Source: Pseudomonas sp. PDM05
GTDB lineage: Bacteria > Pseudomonadota > Gammaproteobacteria > Pseudomonadales > Pseudomonadaceae
Direction of reading: 5' to 3'
Assembly (NCBI RefSeq): GCF_014851685.1
Contig: NZ_JACVAC010000002.1
Location: forward strand, 1-64,000
Length of the DNA: 64,000 bases
A program made the translations under genes and the position numbers. The first letter of the stretch is position 1. Each line of letters begins with the position of its first letter. The notes under the pieces are model-generated. The model did no database searches, was not told the origin of the DNA, and saw nothing but the letters and a program-made list of their open reading frames with translations. Shown piece by piece: positions 38,286 through 47,137 of this stretch.

Positions 38286-39065
38286 TTACTTCTCGACGAA
38301 TGCACGCTCGATCAAGTAGTCACCCGGCTCACGCATCCGCGGCGAAACCTTCAGGCCGAAGCTGTTCAGCACTTCGCTGGTCTCGTCCAACATGCTTGGG
38401 CTGCCGCACAGCATGGCGCGGTCGTCCTCGGGGTTGATCGGCGGCAGGCCGATGTCGCGGAACAGCTTGCCGCTGCGCATCAGGTCGGTCAGGCGGCCTT
38501 CGTTTTCGAACGGCTCGCGGGTCACGGTTGGGTAGTAGATCAACTTCTCACGCAGGGCCTCGCCGAAGAACTCGTTCTGCGGCAGGTGCTCGGTGATGAA
38601 TTCGCGGTAGGCGACTTCGTTGACGTAACGCACGCCGTGGCACAGGATCACTTTTTCGAAACGCTCGTAGGTTTCCGGGTCCTGGATCACGCTCATAAAC
38701 GGCGCGAGGCCAGTACCGGTGCTGAGCAGGTACAGGTGCTTGCCCGGCTTCAAATCGTCAAGCACCAGGGTGCCTGTCGGTTTTTTGCTGATGATGATCT
38801 CGTCGCCTTCCTTCAAGTGTTGCAATTGGGAAGTCAGCGGGCCATCCGGCACCTTGATGCTGAAGAACTCCAGATGCTCTTCCCAGTTCGGGCTGGCGAT
38901 GGAGTAAGCGCGCATGAGCGGGCGGCCGTTGGGCTGTTGCAGGCCGATCATCACGAACTGACCGTTCTCGAAGCGCAGGCCCGGATCGCGGGTGCACTTG
39001 AAGCTGAACAGAGTGTCGTTCCAGTGATGAACACTGAGGACACGCTCGTGGTTCATGTTGCTCAT
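38286..39065 (-). CDS. fpr: ferredoxin/flavodoxin-NADP+ reductase
   Basis: Moves electrons between NADPH and ferredoxin or flavodoxin, in redox-stress and Fe-S maintenance. It has 259 residues from ATG 39065 (MSNMNHERVL). The FAD motif RAYSIASP, the NADP region STGTGLAPFMSV and CGSPSML are clear. It is of the bacterial subclass without a long C-terminal tail. The divergent LysR gene matches FinR, the known fpr regulator of P. putida. Confidence 0.96.
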   Translation of the reverse strand: MSNMNHERVLSVHHWNDTLFSFKCTRDPGLRFENGQFVMIGLQQPNGRPLMRAYSIASPNWEEHLEFFSIKVPDGPLTSQLQHLKEGDEIIISKKPTGTLVLDDLKPGKHLYLLSTGTGLAPFMSVIQDPETYERFEKVILCHGVRYVNEVAYREFITEHLPQNEFFGEALREKLIYYPTVTREPFENEGRLTDLMRSGKLFRDIGLPPINPEDDRAMLCGSPSMLDETSEVLNSFGLKVSPRMREPGDYLIERAFVEK

Positions 39066-39163
39066 GTACGGGGGACTCCTGGAAATGGGTCTGCGCAGTA
39101 TTGAGGCGCGCAATTGCACCGCATTCTAATCGCGGCGACAATATCTGTTAACTGGATTATTAA

Positions 39164-39176
39164 GATAAGGGTTATC
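39164..39176. promoter_or_regulatory. inverted repeat in the fpr/finR intergenic region
   Basis: GATAA-GGG-TTATC lies in the 123-bp divergent promoter region, 13 bases before the finR start, with overlapping TATCG repeats further right. It is a candidate FinR site, but it is short. Confidence 0.45.
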
Positions 39177-39188
39177 GGTTATATCGAT

Positions 39189-40115
39189 ATGCGATTTACT
39201 CTCCGTCAACTGCAAGTCTTCGTCGCCGTCGCCCAGCAGGAAAGCGTGTCACGCGCTGCTGGCCTTCTGGCCTTATCTCAATCCGCCGCCAGCACCTCGA
39301 TCACCGAGCTGGAGCGCCAATCCAGCTGCCAATTGTTCGACCGCGCAGGCAAACGCCTGAGCCTCAACGCCCTCGGCCATCAGCTGTTACCCCAGGCGGT
39401 GGCGCTGCTGGACCAGGCCAAGGAGATCGAGGACCTGCTCAACGGCAAGTCCGGCTTCGGTTCCCTGGCGGTCGGTGCCACGCTGACCATCGGCAATTAC
39501 CTGGCGACCCTGCTGATCGGCAGCTTCATGCAGCAGCATCCCGAGAGCCAGGTGAAGCTGCATGTGCAGAACACTGCGCATATCGTGCACCAGGTAGCGC
39601 ATTACGAAATTGATCTGGGTCTAATCGAAGGCGACTGTAGCCACCCGGATATCGAGGTGCAGACCTGGGTCGAGGACGAACTGGTGGTGTTCTGCGCCCC
39701 GCAGCATCACCTGGCCAAGCGTGGCGTGGCGTCCATGGACGAGCTGACCCATGAAGCGTGGATCCTGCGCGAACAGGGTTCGGGCACGCGCCTGACGTTT
39801 GACCAAGCCATGCGCCATCACCGCAGCGCACTGAATATCCGCCTGGAGTTGGAGCACACCGAGGCGATCAAACGCGCGGTAGAGTCAGGCCTGGGGATCG
39901 GCTGCATTTCCCGGCTGGCACTGCGCGATGCGTTCCGCCGCGGCAGCCTGGTACCCGTGGAAACCCCGGACCTGGACCTGGCCCGGCAGTTCTATTTCAT
40001 CTGGCATAAACAGAAATACCAGACCTCAGCCATGCGCGAGTTTCTGGAACTGTGCCGCGCCTTTACCGCAGGGGTTCAGCGCAGCGACGAGATCGTGTTG
40101 CCGAGCATTGCCTGA
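39189..40115 (+). CDS. finR: LysR-family regulator FinR
   Basis: 308 residues from ATG 39189 (MRFTLRQLQVFVAVAQQESV). The LysR winged HTH is SRAAGLLALSQSAASTSITELE; the effector domain follows. Divergent pairing with fpr identifies it as FinR, which in P. putida is needed for superoxide-induced fpr expression. A longer upstream frame overlaps the fpr promoter and is not used. Confidence 0.9.
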   Translation: MRFTLRQLQVFVAVAQQESVSRAAGLLALSQSAASTSITELERQSSCQLFDRAGKRLSLNALGHQLLPQAVALLDQAKEIEDLLNGKSGFGSLAVGATLTIGNYLATLLIGSFMQQHPESQVKLHVQNTAHIVHQVAHYEIDLGLIEGDCSHPDIEVQTWVEDELVVFCAPQHHLAKRGVASMDELTHEAWILREQGSGTRLTFDQAMRHHRSALNIRLELEHTEAIKRAVESGLGIGCISRLALRDAFRRGSLVPVETPDLDLARQFYFIWHKQKYQTSAMREFLELCRAFTAGVQRSDEIVLPSIA

Positions 40116-40118
40116 TCG

Positions 40119-40481
40119 TTAGATCAGGATCACGGCCCACACCAGGGTGATCATGGTCAGCGCAACGAATTGCGCAGCGCTGCCCATATCCTTGGCGTTT
40201 TTCGACAAAGGGTGACGGTCCAGGGAAATCCGGTCGATGGCCGCTTCCACCGCGGAGTTGAGCAACTCGACAATCAAGGCCAGCAGGCATACCGCGATCA
40301 ACAAGGCGCGTTCCACCCGGCTGACGTGCAGGAAGAAGCTCAATGGGATCAGGATCACGTTGAGCAACACCAACTGGCGGAAGGCCGCCTCGCCGGTGAA
40401 GGCCGCACGCAGGCCGTCCAGGGAATAGCCCCCTGCATTGAAGATACGTTTGATACCGGTTTGACCCTTGAAAGGCGACAT
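40119..40481 (-). CDS. dgkA: diacylglycerol kinase
   Basis: Integral-membrane kinase recycling diacylglycerol to phosphatidic acid. It has 120 residues from ATG 40481 (MSPFKGQTGI). Three membrane helices and the catalytic signature VELLNSAVEAAIDRIS are as in E. coli DgkA. Convergent with finR (3 bp apart) and co-directional with erdR, the same neighbour as in P. aeruginosa. Confidence 0.95.
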   Translation of the reverse strand: MSPFKGQTGIKRIFNAGGYSLDGLRAAFTGEAAFRQLVLLNVILIPLSFFLHVSRVERALLIAVCLLALIVELLNSAVEAAIDRISLDRHPLSKNAKDMGSAAQFVALTMITLVWAVILI

Positions 40482-40556
40482 AGACGTAGGCAACTGAACC
40501 AAAGAAGTGGGGAAACTAGATCACGCCAAGTCAAAAAAGCGTGAAGCGGCTACAAC

Positions 40557-41207
40557 TTAATGCTGTGAAATTGACTCAAGTTGTTGCAAGAGCAGCGCCG
40601 CCTGCGTCCGGGTACGCACCCCCAGCTTACGGAAGATCGCGGTAACGTGGGCCTTGATGGTCGCTTCCGACACGCTCAGCTCGTAGGCAATCTGTTTGTT
40701 CAACAAGCCTTCGCACACCATCGTCAGCACGCGGAACTGCTGGGGCGTCAGACTGGCCAGGCCATCGCGGGCGGCCTTGGCTTCGTCGGACACATTGATT
40801 TCTTCAAACGCCTGCGGCGGCCAGGACACGTCGCCGTCCAGCACCCTGCGCACGGCCTTCTGAATATCTTCCATGGCGCTGGATTTTGGAATGAAACCGC
40901 TGGCGCCAAATTCCTTGGAACGCACCACCACGTCGGCTTCTTCCTGGGCCGAGACCATCACCACCGGAATCTGCGGGTATTGCCCACGCAACAGCACCAG
41001 CCCCGAAAAACCGTAGGCACCCGGCATGTTCAGGTCGAGCAGCACAAGGTCCCAATCGGATTTTTCGGTGAGACGGGCTTCCAGCTCGGCAATGCTGGCC
41101 ACTTCGACCAGGCGCACATCCGGGCCAAGGCCCAGGGTCACTGCCTGGTGCAGGGCGCTGCGAAACAGCGGATGGTCATCGGCTATCAGGATTTCGTATG
41201 TGGCCAT
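40557..41207 (-). CDS. erdR: LuxR/NarL-type response regulator ErdR
   Basis: 216 residues. The receiver domain has Asp in LVLLDLNMPGAYGFSG (about residue 58), and the C-terminal HTH is of the LuxR type (LTPQQFRVLTMVCEGLLNKQ, then SVSEATIKAHVTAIF). P. aeruginosa ErdR, next to dgkA, controls ethanol oxidation and acetate metabolism. No partner kinase gene is in the window. The Asp and Thr/Lys switch residues are present. Confidence 0.92.
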   Translation of the reverse strand: MATYEILIADDHPLFRSALHQAVTLGLGPDVRLVEVASIAELEARLTEKSDWDLVLLDLNMPGAYGFSGLVLLRGQYPQIPVVMVSAQEEADVVVRSKEFGASGFIPKSSAMEDIQKAVRRVLDGDVSWPPQAFEEINVSDEAKAARDGLASLTPQQFRVLTMVCEGLLNKQIAYELSVSEATIKAHVTAIFRKLGVRTRTQAALLLQQLESISQH

Positions 41208-41459
41208 TGATTAAATGATCCTGTTTTTTATGGGAGCCCTGATGGGTTCAGGGTTCACCAGTACACAAGATGACAGCCAGGCAGCCATCACCAGAGGGCA
41301 CGTTCAGCGTCGAAAACACCTTGAACGACGTTGAAAAATTCACGCTTACGCCCAATCGGCGCCCAGCATGCCCAGCGTAGCCTGGGGGGTCAAGTACTAC
41401 GCCCGTGGGCATTTTAGCGGGTTGCGGGCTTAAGGTGCCATCATGCAAACGTCGTCTGG

Positions 41460-42179
41460 CTATACCGCTGGAATATAGGGTGCAAGACGAGTATGGACGA
41501 TGTCTGCCGGGTCCAGCGGCAGTTGGAACTTGGCCGCCAGGTAGTGGGTGCTGAACACATCAAGGTAAGCGTCCAGCACCTCGCTGGCGACGCCGTCGTC
41601 GGCCAGCTCAAGACATAGCGCCGCCACTTCAGCGGTGCAGAAATGATCATCACGCTTGGAGCGCCGCAGCTTGTAGCGTGACAGTTGCTCGGGCGCCAGG
41701 CTCAGTACCGGCAAATGCTCCAGGTACGGGCTTTTGCGGAACATCTTGCGCGCCTCACTCCAGGTGCCATCGAGCAGAATGAACAGCGGGCGCTTGCCCT
41801 CCTCCACCCGCACCTCGCTGACGACACGCTCAGGCGCGACGAATTCGCCGGGGAACACGATATACGGCTGCCACTGCGGATCGGCCAGCAAGGTCAGCAA
41901 ATCGGGGTCGACTTCGGTGCGCGACCAGGCGAACGCGGTGGTGTCGTCAATCACATCGGCGATCAGCCAACCGGTGTTGCTGGGTTTCATCGGCTCGACG
42001 TCATGCATCAACAGGCACATGGCGGAACGGGCCTCGACCTTGGGGCGCCAGGCGCACAGACAGTACTCGGGGATGACCCGGCAGCCGCTGCAGCGTTCGG
42101 CACGGGAGCCACGGTTGAGGAACGGCCTGACGGCACGTGCCAGGCGCTGTGTACGCAGGCGGGAGACGGCGTGACTCAT
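41460..42179 (-). CDS. tapT: tRNA-uridine aminocarboxypropyltransferase, DTW domain
   Basis: Adds the acp group to uridine-47 of tRNA using SAM (family knowledge of YfiP/TapT). It has 239 residues from ATG 42179 (MSHAVSRLRT); the upstream frame is antisense to another gene. Features are the zinc-type cysteines CSGCRVIPEYCLCAW and the DxTW motif ILLDGTWSEARKM. It is a single gene, divergent from the QSregVF-type gene. Confidence 0.9.
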   Translation of the reverse strand: MSHAVSRLRTQRLARAVRPFLNRGSRAERCSGCRVIPEYCLCAWRPKVEARSAMCLLMHDVEPMKPSNTGWLIADVIDDTTAFAWSRTEVDPDLLTLLADPQWQPYIVFPGEFVAPERVVSEVRVEEGKRPLFILLDGTWSEARKMFRKSPYLEHLPVLSLAPEQLSRYKLRRSKRDDHFCTAEVAALCLELADDGVASEVLDAYLDVFSTHYLAAKFQLPLDPADIVHTRLAPYIPAV

Positions 42180-42359
42180 AGGGTGCGCCGTTGGGACAGG
42201 TAAATCGACACTGTGAAAACTCGTGGAGGGCTTCAAGTGGCGGCAGTCTACCAGCGATACGCCTGGCTGTAGTGGCAAGGGCTCACCTATAATTGCGCGC
42301 CACTGAACGCACAGCGCAGTGGTTGGTCTATGCACCAGTACCCGAATCAGGAGATTTTC

Positions 42360-42800
42360 ATGTTGCGTTCCATGCTGCGCCTTGCCGCCCCGTCCATCGC
42401 CCTTGCGCTGGTATTGCCCGTGGGCGCCCAGGCGGCCTCGCTGCTGGAGGCCCAAATGAACCGCAAGCTGCAAAGCGTCGCGGCGGAGAGCAACAAAGAC
42501 CTGCCCCGGGAAATCGACGAAAAAACCCTCGAGGTCGCCTACACCGTCGAAGGCATGCAACTGATCGATCACCTCAGTGTACTGCCCGACCGTGCTGAGC
42601 AGATGCGTGCCAACCCCAAGGCGGTGTACTTCCAACTGGGCCAAGCCGTGTGCCTGAACAAGGGTTACCGCGAACTGATGGCCAAGGGTGCGGTGATGCG
42701 CTATGAAATCACCGAGAACAAGACCAACCGTCCGGTGGCGTCGGTGAAATTCGTCGAAGCGGATTGCCCTGCACCGGCTGCCGCGAAGAAGAAAAAGTAA
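42360..42800 (+). CDS. small exported protein of the quorum-sensing-regulated virulence factor family (PA3611-like)
   Basis: 146 residues from ATG 42360 with CAGGAG upstream. The Sec signal ends at VGAQAAS. The mature part (SLLEAQMNRKLQSVAAES... QAVCLNKGYRELMAKGAVMRYEI) fits the family of P. aeruginosa PA3611, a quorum-regulated secreted protein of unknown activity. It ends with a Lys tail (AAAKKKK). Its neighbours recA/recX match the P. aeruginosa order. Confidence 0.8.
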   Translation: MLRSMLRLAAPSIALALVLPVGAQAASLLEAQMNRKLQSVAAESNKDLPREIDEKTLEVAYTVEGMQLIDHLSVLPDRAEQMRANPKAVYFQLGQAVCLNKGYRELMAKGAVMRYEITENKTNRPVASVKFVEADCPAPAAAKKKK

Positions 42801-43022
42801 GCCTGGCGTAACCCTCGCGCGCTGCTGCCCAGCGGCGCGCACTCCCCCGTTTCAATTCTCCTGCACCGGCTAGACTGCGTGGTGAGCGACCAATAAGCGG
42901 TTGCCAGCCAAGGGTTTTTCGGCTCATGATCGAGCCATCCCTCCCGTCCATTCCCAGCGTTTCTCTTAGCTGTTTTGTCACATTTTCAGGGCAAAAGAGG
43001 GTTGCCCACCTGCGGTATGCAG

Positions 43023-43064
43023 CGACACATGCAGTGTCGTGGCCTTCGACGAACCTCTCGTCGA
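43023..43064 (+). promoter_or_regulatory. two hairpins in the leader of the LOG gene
   Basis: CGACAC/GTGTCG (43023-43039) and TCGACGA/TCGTCGA (43046-43064) sit in the 296-bp gap upstream of the LOG gene, close to its AAGGAG ribosome site. The rest of the gap has a GC hairpin at 42819-42842 and no gene. Confidence 0.45.
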
Positions 43065-43096
43065 GCACCCGGGCCCTGTGTAGAAGGAGAAGTTGA

Positions 43097-44209
43097 ATGC
43101 CTTACGAATCGAATGAGCAACTGCTCCGTCATTTTGAACAACACGGAGCCGACCTTGCGCAGCAAGTCGACGCTCAACTCCAGCTGATTGCTCCGAACAG
43201 CCCGAATATCCCCCTTTATCGCGACATGATGCTCACCGTTCTGCGCATGGCTCAGGACGACCGCGACCGTTGGAACGCGAAGATCACCTTGCAGGCCATC
43301 CGCGAACTGGATAACGCCTTTCGCGTGCTGGAACAGTTCAAGGGACGGCGCAAAGTCACGGTGTTTGGTTCGGCACGTACCCCGGCCGAAAGCCCCCTGT
43401 ATGCCTTGGCCCGCGAAGTCGGCAAGTTGCTCGCCCAATCGGAGCTGATGGTGATCACTGGCGGCGGCGGTGGCATCATGGCCGCCGCCCACGAAGGCGC
43501 GGGCCTGGAACATAGCCTCGGTTTCAACATCAACCTCCCCTTCGAGCAGCATGCCAACCCGACCATTGATGGCACCGACAACCTGCTGTCCTTTCACTTT
43601 TTCTTTACGCGCAAGCTGTTCTTCGTCAAGGAGGCCGATGCGCTGGTGTTGTGCCCGGGCGGGTTCGGCACCCTGGATGAAGCGTTGGAAGTGCTGACAC
43701 TGATCCAGACCGGCAAAAGCCCATTGGTGCCCGTTGTGTTGCTGGACGCGCCAGGTGGCAGCTTCTGGCAAGGCGCCCTGGACTTTATCCGCAGCCAGCT
43801 GGAAGCCAATCGCTATATCCTGCCTACCGACCTCAAGCTGGTACGCCTGGTTTACAGCGCGGAAGAAGCGGTGGCCGAGATCAATCAGTTTTACGCCAAC
43901 TTCCACTCAACACGTTGGTTGAAGCGCGAGTTTGTGATGCGCATGAACCACCCACTCAGTGACCGTGCCCTGGCCCATTTGCAGAGTGAGTTTGCCAGCC
44001 TGCGATTGAGCGGGGAGTTCCAGCAACTCGCCTACACCGCTGAAGAGCATGATGAGCCAAGGTTCAGCCATCTGACGCGTTTGGTGTTTAACTTCAATGG
44101 CCGCGATCAGGGCCGTTTGCGAGAGTTGGTGGATTACATCAACTTGCCGGAAAACTGGGCACAGGCTCAGGGGAAGACGCAGCAGCGGGTAGCGCCGGAG
44201 CCGGCTTGA
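43097..44209 (+). CDS. LOG-family nucleotide 5'-monophosphate phosphoribohydrolase-like protein
   Basis: 370 residues with AAGGAGAAG upstream. The Rossmann-like LOG/TIGR00730 core is seen as VTVFGSARTPAES, GGGGGIMAAAHEGA and the signature PGGFGTLDEALEV. Relatives release ribose 5-phosphate from nucleoside monophosphates and were long misnamed lysine decarboxylases. The protein has extra N- and C-terminal helical regions compared with the roughly 190-residue LOG enzymes, so it belongs to the long PpnN-like/PA-type subfamily. The exact substrate is unknown. Confidence 0.85.
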   Translation: MPYESNEQLLRHFEQHGADLAQQVDAQLQLIAPNSPNIPLYRDMMLTVLRMAQDDRDRWNAKITLQAIRELDNAFRVLEQFKGRRKVTVFGSARTPAESPLYALAREVGKLLAQSELMVITGGGGGIMAAAHEGAGLEHSLGFNINLPFEQHANPTIDGTDNLLSFHFFFTRKLFFVKEADALVLCPGGFGTLDEALEVLTLIQTGKSPLVPVVLLDAPGGSFWQGALDFIRSQLEANRYILPTDLKLVRLVYSAEEAVAEINQFYANFHSTRWLKREFVMRMNHPLSDRALAHLQSEFASLRLSGEFQQLAYTAEEHDEPRFSHLTRLVFNFNGRDQGRLRELVDYINLPENWAQAQGKTQQRVAPEPA

Positions 44210-44221
44210 GTTTTTGAGTGC

Positions 44222-44260
44222 AAAAAAAAAGGCCCACTATTTTCATAGTGGGCCTTTTTT
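44222..44260 (+). terminator. intrinsic terminator of the LOG gene
   Basis: Long stem AAGGCCCACTAT / ATAGTGGGCCTT with loop TTTC and a T6 tail, 12 bases after the stop. The A-rich left side could also stop the leftward recX transcript. Confidence 0.95.
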
Positions 44261-44348
44261 GTGGCGCTGGGATGAGACATTCGGGGCCGCTACGCAGCCC
44301 AGCGGGAGCAAGCGCCCTCGCCATGACAAGCCCTTGCAAAATACCAAC

Positions 44349-44816
44349 TCAGTCGTCCATGTCCCGGCCACTCAACAGGCGGCTGATCATCTCCATCGAA
44401 AACCCGCGATAGCTCAGGAAACGCCCCTGTTTCGCACGCTCCTTGGCATCGATCGGCAGATGACCAGAGAACTTGCGACGCCAGGTATCTTCAAGCTGCG
44501 CCTGCCAACTGATACCGCATTCACGCAGGGCAAGGTCGATGTCGGCACGTTGCAGGCCGCGCTGGCTGAGTTCTTCACGAATCCGCGCCGGACCGTAGCC
44601 AGAGCGCGCTCGGTAGGAAACAAAACTTTCAAGGTAACGGGATTCCGACAACAGCCCCTCTTCCGTTAATCGGTCGAGGGCCGTGTCGATCATCTCGGGC
44701 TCCGCACCGCGCTGACGCAGCTTACGCGTCAGCTCGACTCGACCATGCTCGCGGCGAGCGAGCAGGTCCATTGCAGTGCGCCGAACGGCGACGAGTGTAT
44801 CCAGTACAACTGTCAT
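44349..44816 (-). CDS. recX: RecX, regulator of RecA
   Basis: 155 residues; limits RecA filament growth. RecX repeat features are [36 protein letters not shown] and [14 protein letters not shown]. It is immediately downstream of recA (8 bp gap) and cotranscribed, so it is SOS-regulated. Confidence 0.95.
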   Translation of the reverse strand: MTVVLDTLVAVRRTAMDLLARREHGRVELTRKLRQRGAEPEMIDTALDRLTEEGLLSESRYLESFVSYRARSGYGPARIREELSQRGLQRADIDLALRECGISWQAQLEDTWRRKFSGHLPIDAKERAKQGRFLSYRGFSMEMISRLLSGRDMDD

Positions 44817-44824
44817 CGTTTGCT

Positions 44825-45883
44825 TCAGATATCAGTGTCGGCTTCTTCCACTTCTTCAACCGGCTCGCGGTTGGCAGCAGCCTTCACGTCTGGCGCTGCG
44901 GTCAGCAGCTTGTCGCGGATCTGCTTCTCGAGCGTGGCCGCGATGTCCGGGTTGTCCGCCAGGTACTTGGCCGAGTTGGCCTTGCCCTGACCGATCTTGC
45001 TGCCGTTATAGGCATACCAGGCACCGGATTTCTCGACGAAGCCGTGCAGCACGCCCAGGTCGATCATCTCGCCGTTCAGGTAGATACCCTTGCCGTAGAG
45101 AATCTGGAACTCGGCCTGACGGAAAGGCGGGGCTACTTTGTTCTTCACGACCTTGACGCGGGTTTCGCTACCGACAACCTCGTCACCTTCCTTCACCGCG
45201 CCAGTACGGCGGATGTCCAGACGGACCGAAGCGTAGAACTTCAACGCGTTACCACCAGTGGTGGTTTCCGGGCTGCCGAACATCACGCCGATCTTCATAC
45301 GGATCTGGTTGATGAAGATCACCAGGCAGTTCGCGTTCTTGATGTTACCGGTGATTTTACGCAGCGCCTGGGACATCAGGCGGGCTTGCAGGCCCACGTG
45401 CATGTCGCCCATTTCGCCTTCGATTTCAGCCTTTGGCACCAGTGCAGCCACGGAATCGACCACGATCACGTCGATGGCGTTGGAGCGCACCAGCATGTCG
45501 GTGATTTCCAGGGCTTGCTCACCGGTATCCGGCTGGGACACCAGCAGGTCGTCAACGTTGACGCCCAGCTTGCCGGCGTATTCAGGGTCCAGGGCGTGCT
45601 CGGCATCGACGAACGCGCAGGTGGCGCCCATTTTTTGCGCCTGGGCAATCACCGACAGGGTCAGGGTGGTTTTACCGGAAGATTCAGGACCGTAGATTTC
45701 AACGATACGGCCTTTTGGCAGGCCGCCAATGCCGAGCGCGATGTCCAGACCCAGAGAGCCCGTGGAAATAGCCGGGATCGCCTGACGGTCATGATCGCCC
45801 ATACGCATTACGGCACCCTTGCCGAATTGACGTTCGATCTGACCCAGGGCCGCAGCCAAGGCTTTCTTCTTGTTGTCGTCCAT
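44825..45883 (-). CDS. recA: RecA recombinase
   Basis: Strand exchange and co-protease activity that triggers LexA-type self-cleavage. It has 352 residues from ATG 45883 ([14 protein letters not shown]); a longer frame running into cinA is not used. Walker [10 protein letters not shown], the [12 protein letters not shown]alker B and the L2 loop ([12 protein letters not shown]) are intact. A LexA box lies 41 bases upstream. Its product is the expected trigger for the tailocin repressor encoded 13 kb away. Confidence 0.98.
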   Translation of the reverse strand: MDDNKKKALAAALGQIERQFGKGAVMRMGDHDRQAIPAISTGSLGLDIALGIGGLPKGRIVEIYGPESSGKTTLTLSVIAQAQKMGATCAFVDAEHALDPEYAGKLGVNVDDLLVSQPDTGEQALEITDMLVRSNAIDVIVVDSVAALVPKAEIEGEMGDMHVGLQARLMSQALRKITGNIKNANCLVIFINQIRMKIGVMFGSPETTTGGNALKFYASVRLDIRRTGAVKEGDEVVGSETRVKVVKNKVAPPFRQAEFQILYGKGIYLNGEMIDLGVLHGFVEKSGAWYAYNGSKIGQGKANSAKYLADNPDIAATLEKQIRDKLLTAAPDVKAAANREPVEEVEEADTDI

Positions 45884-45923
45884 TAAAGTCCTCACGTAAT
45901 CAATAAGGCCTGACGGCCAACAC

Positions 45924-45939
45924 CTGTATAAGTAGACAG
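45924..45939 (-). promoter_or_regulatory. LexA (SOS) box of recA
   Basis: CTG-N10-CAG on both strands (CTGTATAAGTAGACAG on the plus strand), placed 41 bases before the recA start. It matches the LexA consensus CTGTN8ACAG except for one position. Confidence 0.9.
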
Positions 45940-45966
45940 TATTGTTCCACAAAGATCGGGGATCGC

Positions 45967-46467
45967 CTACCCCTGATTTTCTATTTCTGCTGCAGCTCGT
46001 CGCAACAAGCCCTCTAGCGCGGCCTTTACCGTTTGTCGGCGGACCTCGTCGCGGTTGCCGCTGAAGTGCGCAAGTTCCGCCGTGACCTCGTCGCCAACGC
46101 CAAAAGCCAGCCACACGGTGCCCACCGGTTTGTCCGGCGAACCGCCGTCCGGCCCGGCTACACCGCTGACCGCCACGGCAAATCGCGCCAGGCTTTTTTC
46201 CTGGGCGCCACGGACCATCGCTTCCACCACTTCCTGGCTGACGGCGCCCACTTTGGGAAACAACGTCTCCGGCACATTCAACTGCCGGGTCTTCTGACGA
46301 TTGGAATAGGTGACATAACCCGCCTCGAACCAGGACGAACTCCCCGGAATCCGCGTGATCGCTTCGGCAATACCGCCGCCGGTGCAGGACTCGGCAGTGG
46401 TGACATGAGCATTGAGCACCTGTAAACGGCGTCCCAGTTCAGCGGCCAGTTGAGTGATTTCCTTCAC
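45967..46467 (-). CDS. pncC: nicotinamide-nucleotide amidase, CinA C-terminal family
   Basis: Deamidates NMN in pyridine nucleotide recycling. It has 166 residues, the stand-alone PncC/CinA-C form. Signatures are [29 protein letters not shown] and [20 protein letters not shown]. It is encoded just upstream of recA, as in other pseudomonads (cinA). It marks the left border of the tailocin insertion. Confidence 0.94.
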   Translation of the reverse strand: MKEITQLAAELGRRLQVLNAHVTTAESCTGGGIAEAITRIPGSSSWFEAGYVTYSNRQKTRQLNVPETLFPKVGAVSQEVVEAMVRGAQEKSLARFAVAVSGVAGPDGGSPDKPVGTVWLAFGVGDEVTAELAHFSGNRDEVRRQTVKAALEGLLRRAAAEIENQG

Positions 46468-46549
46468 GGTCGTCTCCGGAGGTAGGCAGGGGATTCGTCT
46501 ACCCTACAGCAGCCCATCGGCCATGCAAGTTACAGATTGCATCAGGAGA

Positions 46550-47116
46550 CTAAAGCGCGGGTGAAACGCCTAACACCGCCCGCGCCCGCGCCCACAACCG
46601 CAAGCGGTCCTCCAAGCCATTGAGCCCACCGTTGATCCGTCGCGTAATGGTGTTGAACTGGTCCTTGTCGGCCAGTTCATTCAACCCATTGCTCTGCCAG
46701 AACCACGCAGCGGATTCGCATGCCCATTGCGCCTGCTCCAACAAGTGCGGGTGCAGCAACAACCGCTCATCGCCGAACACTGCGCGGCTGCACGCCAGGT
46801 AATTGCGGCGGCCCGTCACCTGAATCAACCCCCTCCCCCGGTACTTCTGGCCATCGCCGTCCGCCTCGGGGCTATTGCCCAGGCGGACGGCCAAAATGCC
46901 GGTGTCGTATTGACTCAAATATTGATCACTGCCGAGTTCACGCACGTAACGCAACTCGCCAGACTCATGGGCGATTTGTGCGAGAAAGGCCGCGATGCGC
47001 CGAGGACTGTTGATCTCGTATCGCGCACAAGCGGCATTTAACGCGGGCAAAAAAATGCCCGCTTTCAGGCGGGCTCCAGGCATGATTTGAATCAATTCCT
47101 GCAGTGTCATTAACAT
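46550..47116 (-). CDS. tailocin endolysin, glycoside hydrolase family 19
   Basis: 188 residues from ATG 47116 with GGAGG six bases upstream. The chitinase-like GH19 fold is indicated by FLAQIAHESGELRYV with the catalytic Glu, KYRGRGLIQVTGRRNY and NTITRRINGG. It would cut peptidoglycan to release tailocin particles. It is the last gene of the cluster, while the holin is the first; both are needed for release. There is no signal peptide, so export depends on the holin. No spanin genes are found beside it. Confidence 0.9.
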   Translation of the reverse strand: MLMTLQELIQIMPGARLKAGIFLPALNAACARYEINSPRRIAAFLAQIAHESGELRYVRELGSDQYLSQYDTGILAVRLGNSPEADGDGQKYRGRGLIQVTGRRNYLACSRAVFGDERLLLHPHLLEQAQWACESAAWFWQSNGLNELADKDQFNTITRRINGGLNGLEDRLRLWARARAVLGVSPAL

Positions 47117-47137
47117 CAGCGCCCTCCCGAAAACACG

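Noticed and set aside
46520..46545. TGCAA / TTGCA repeat near the endolysin stop as a sixth repressor operator
   Set aside because: The half-site spacing (ATGC-N12-GCAT) differs from the N6 of the five operators, and there is no promoter to control there.
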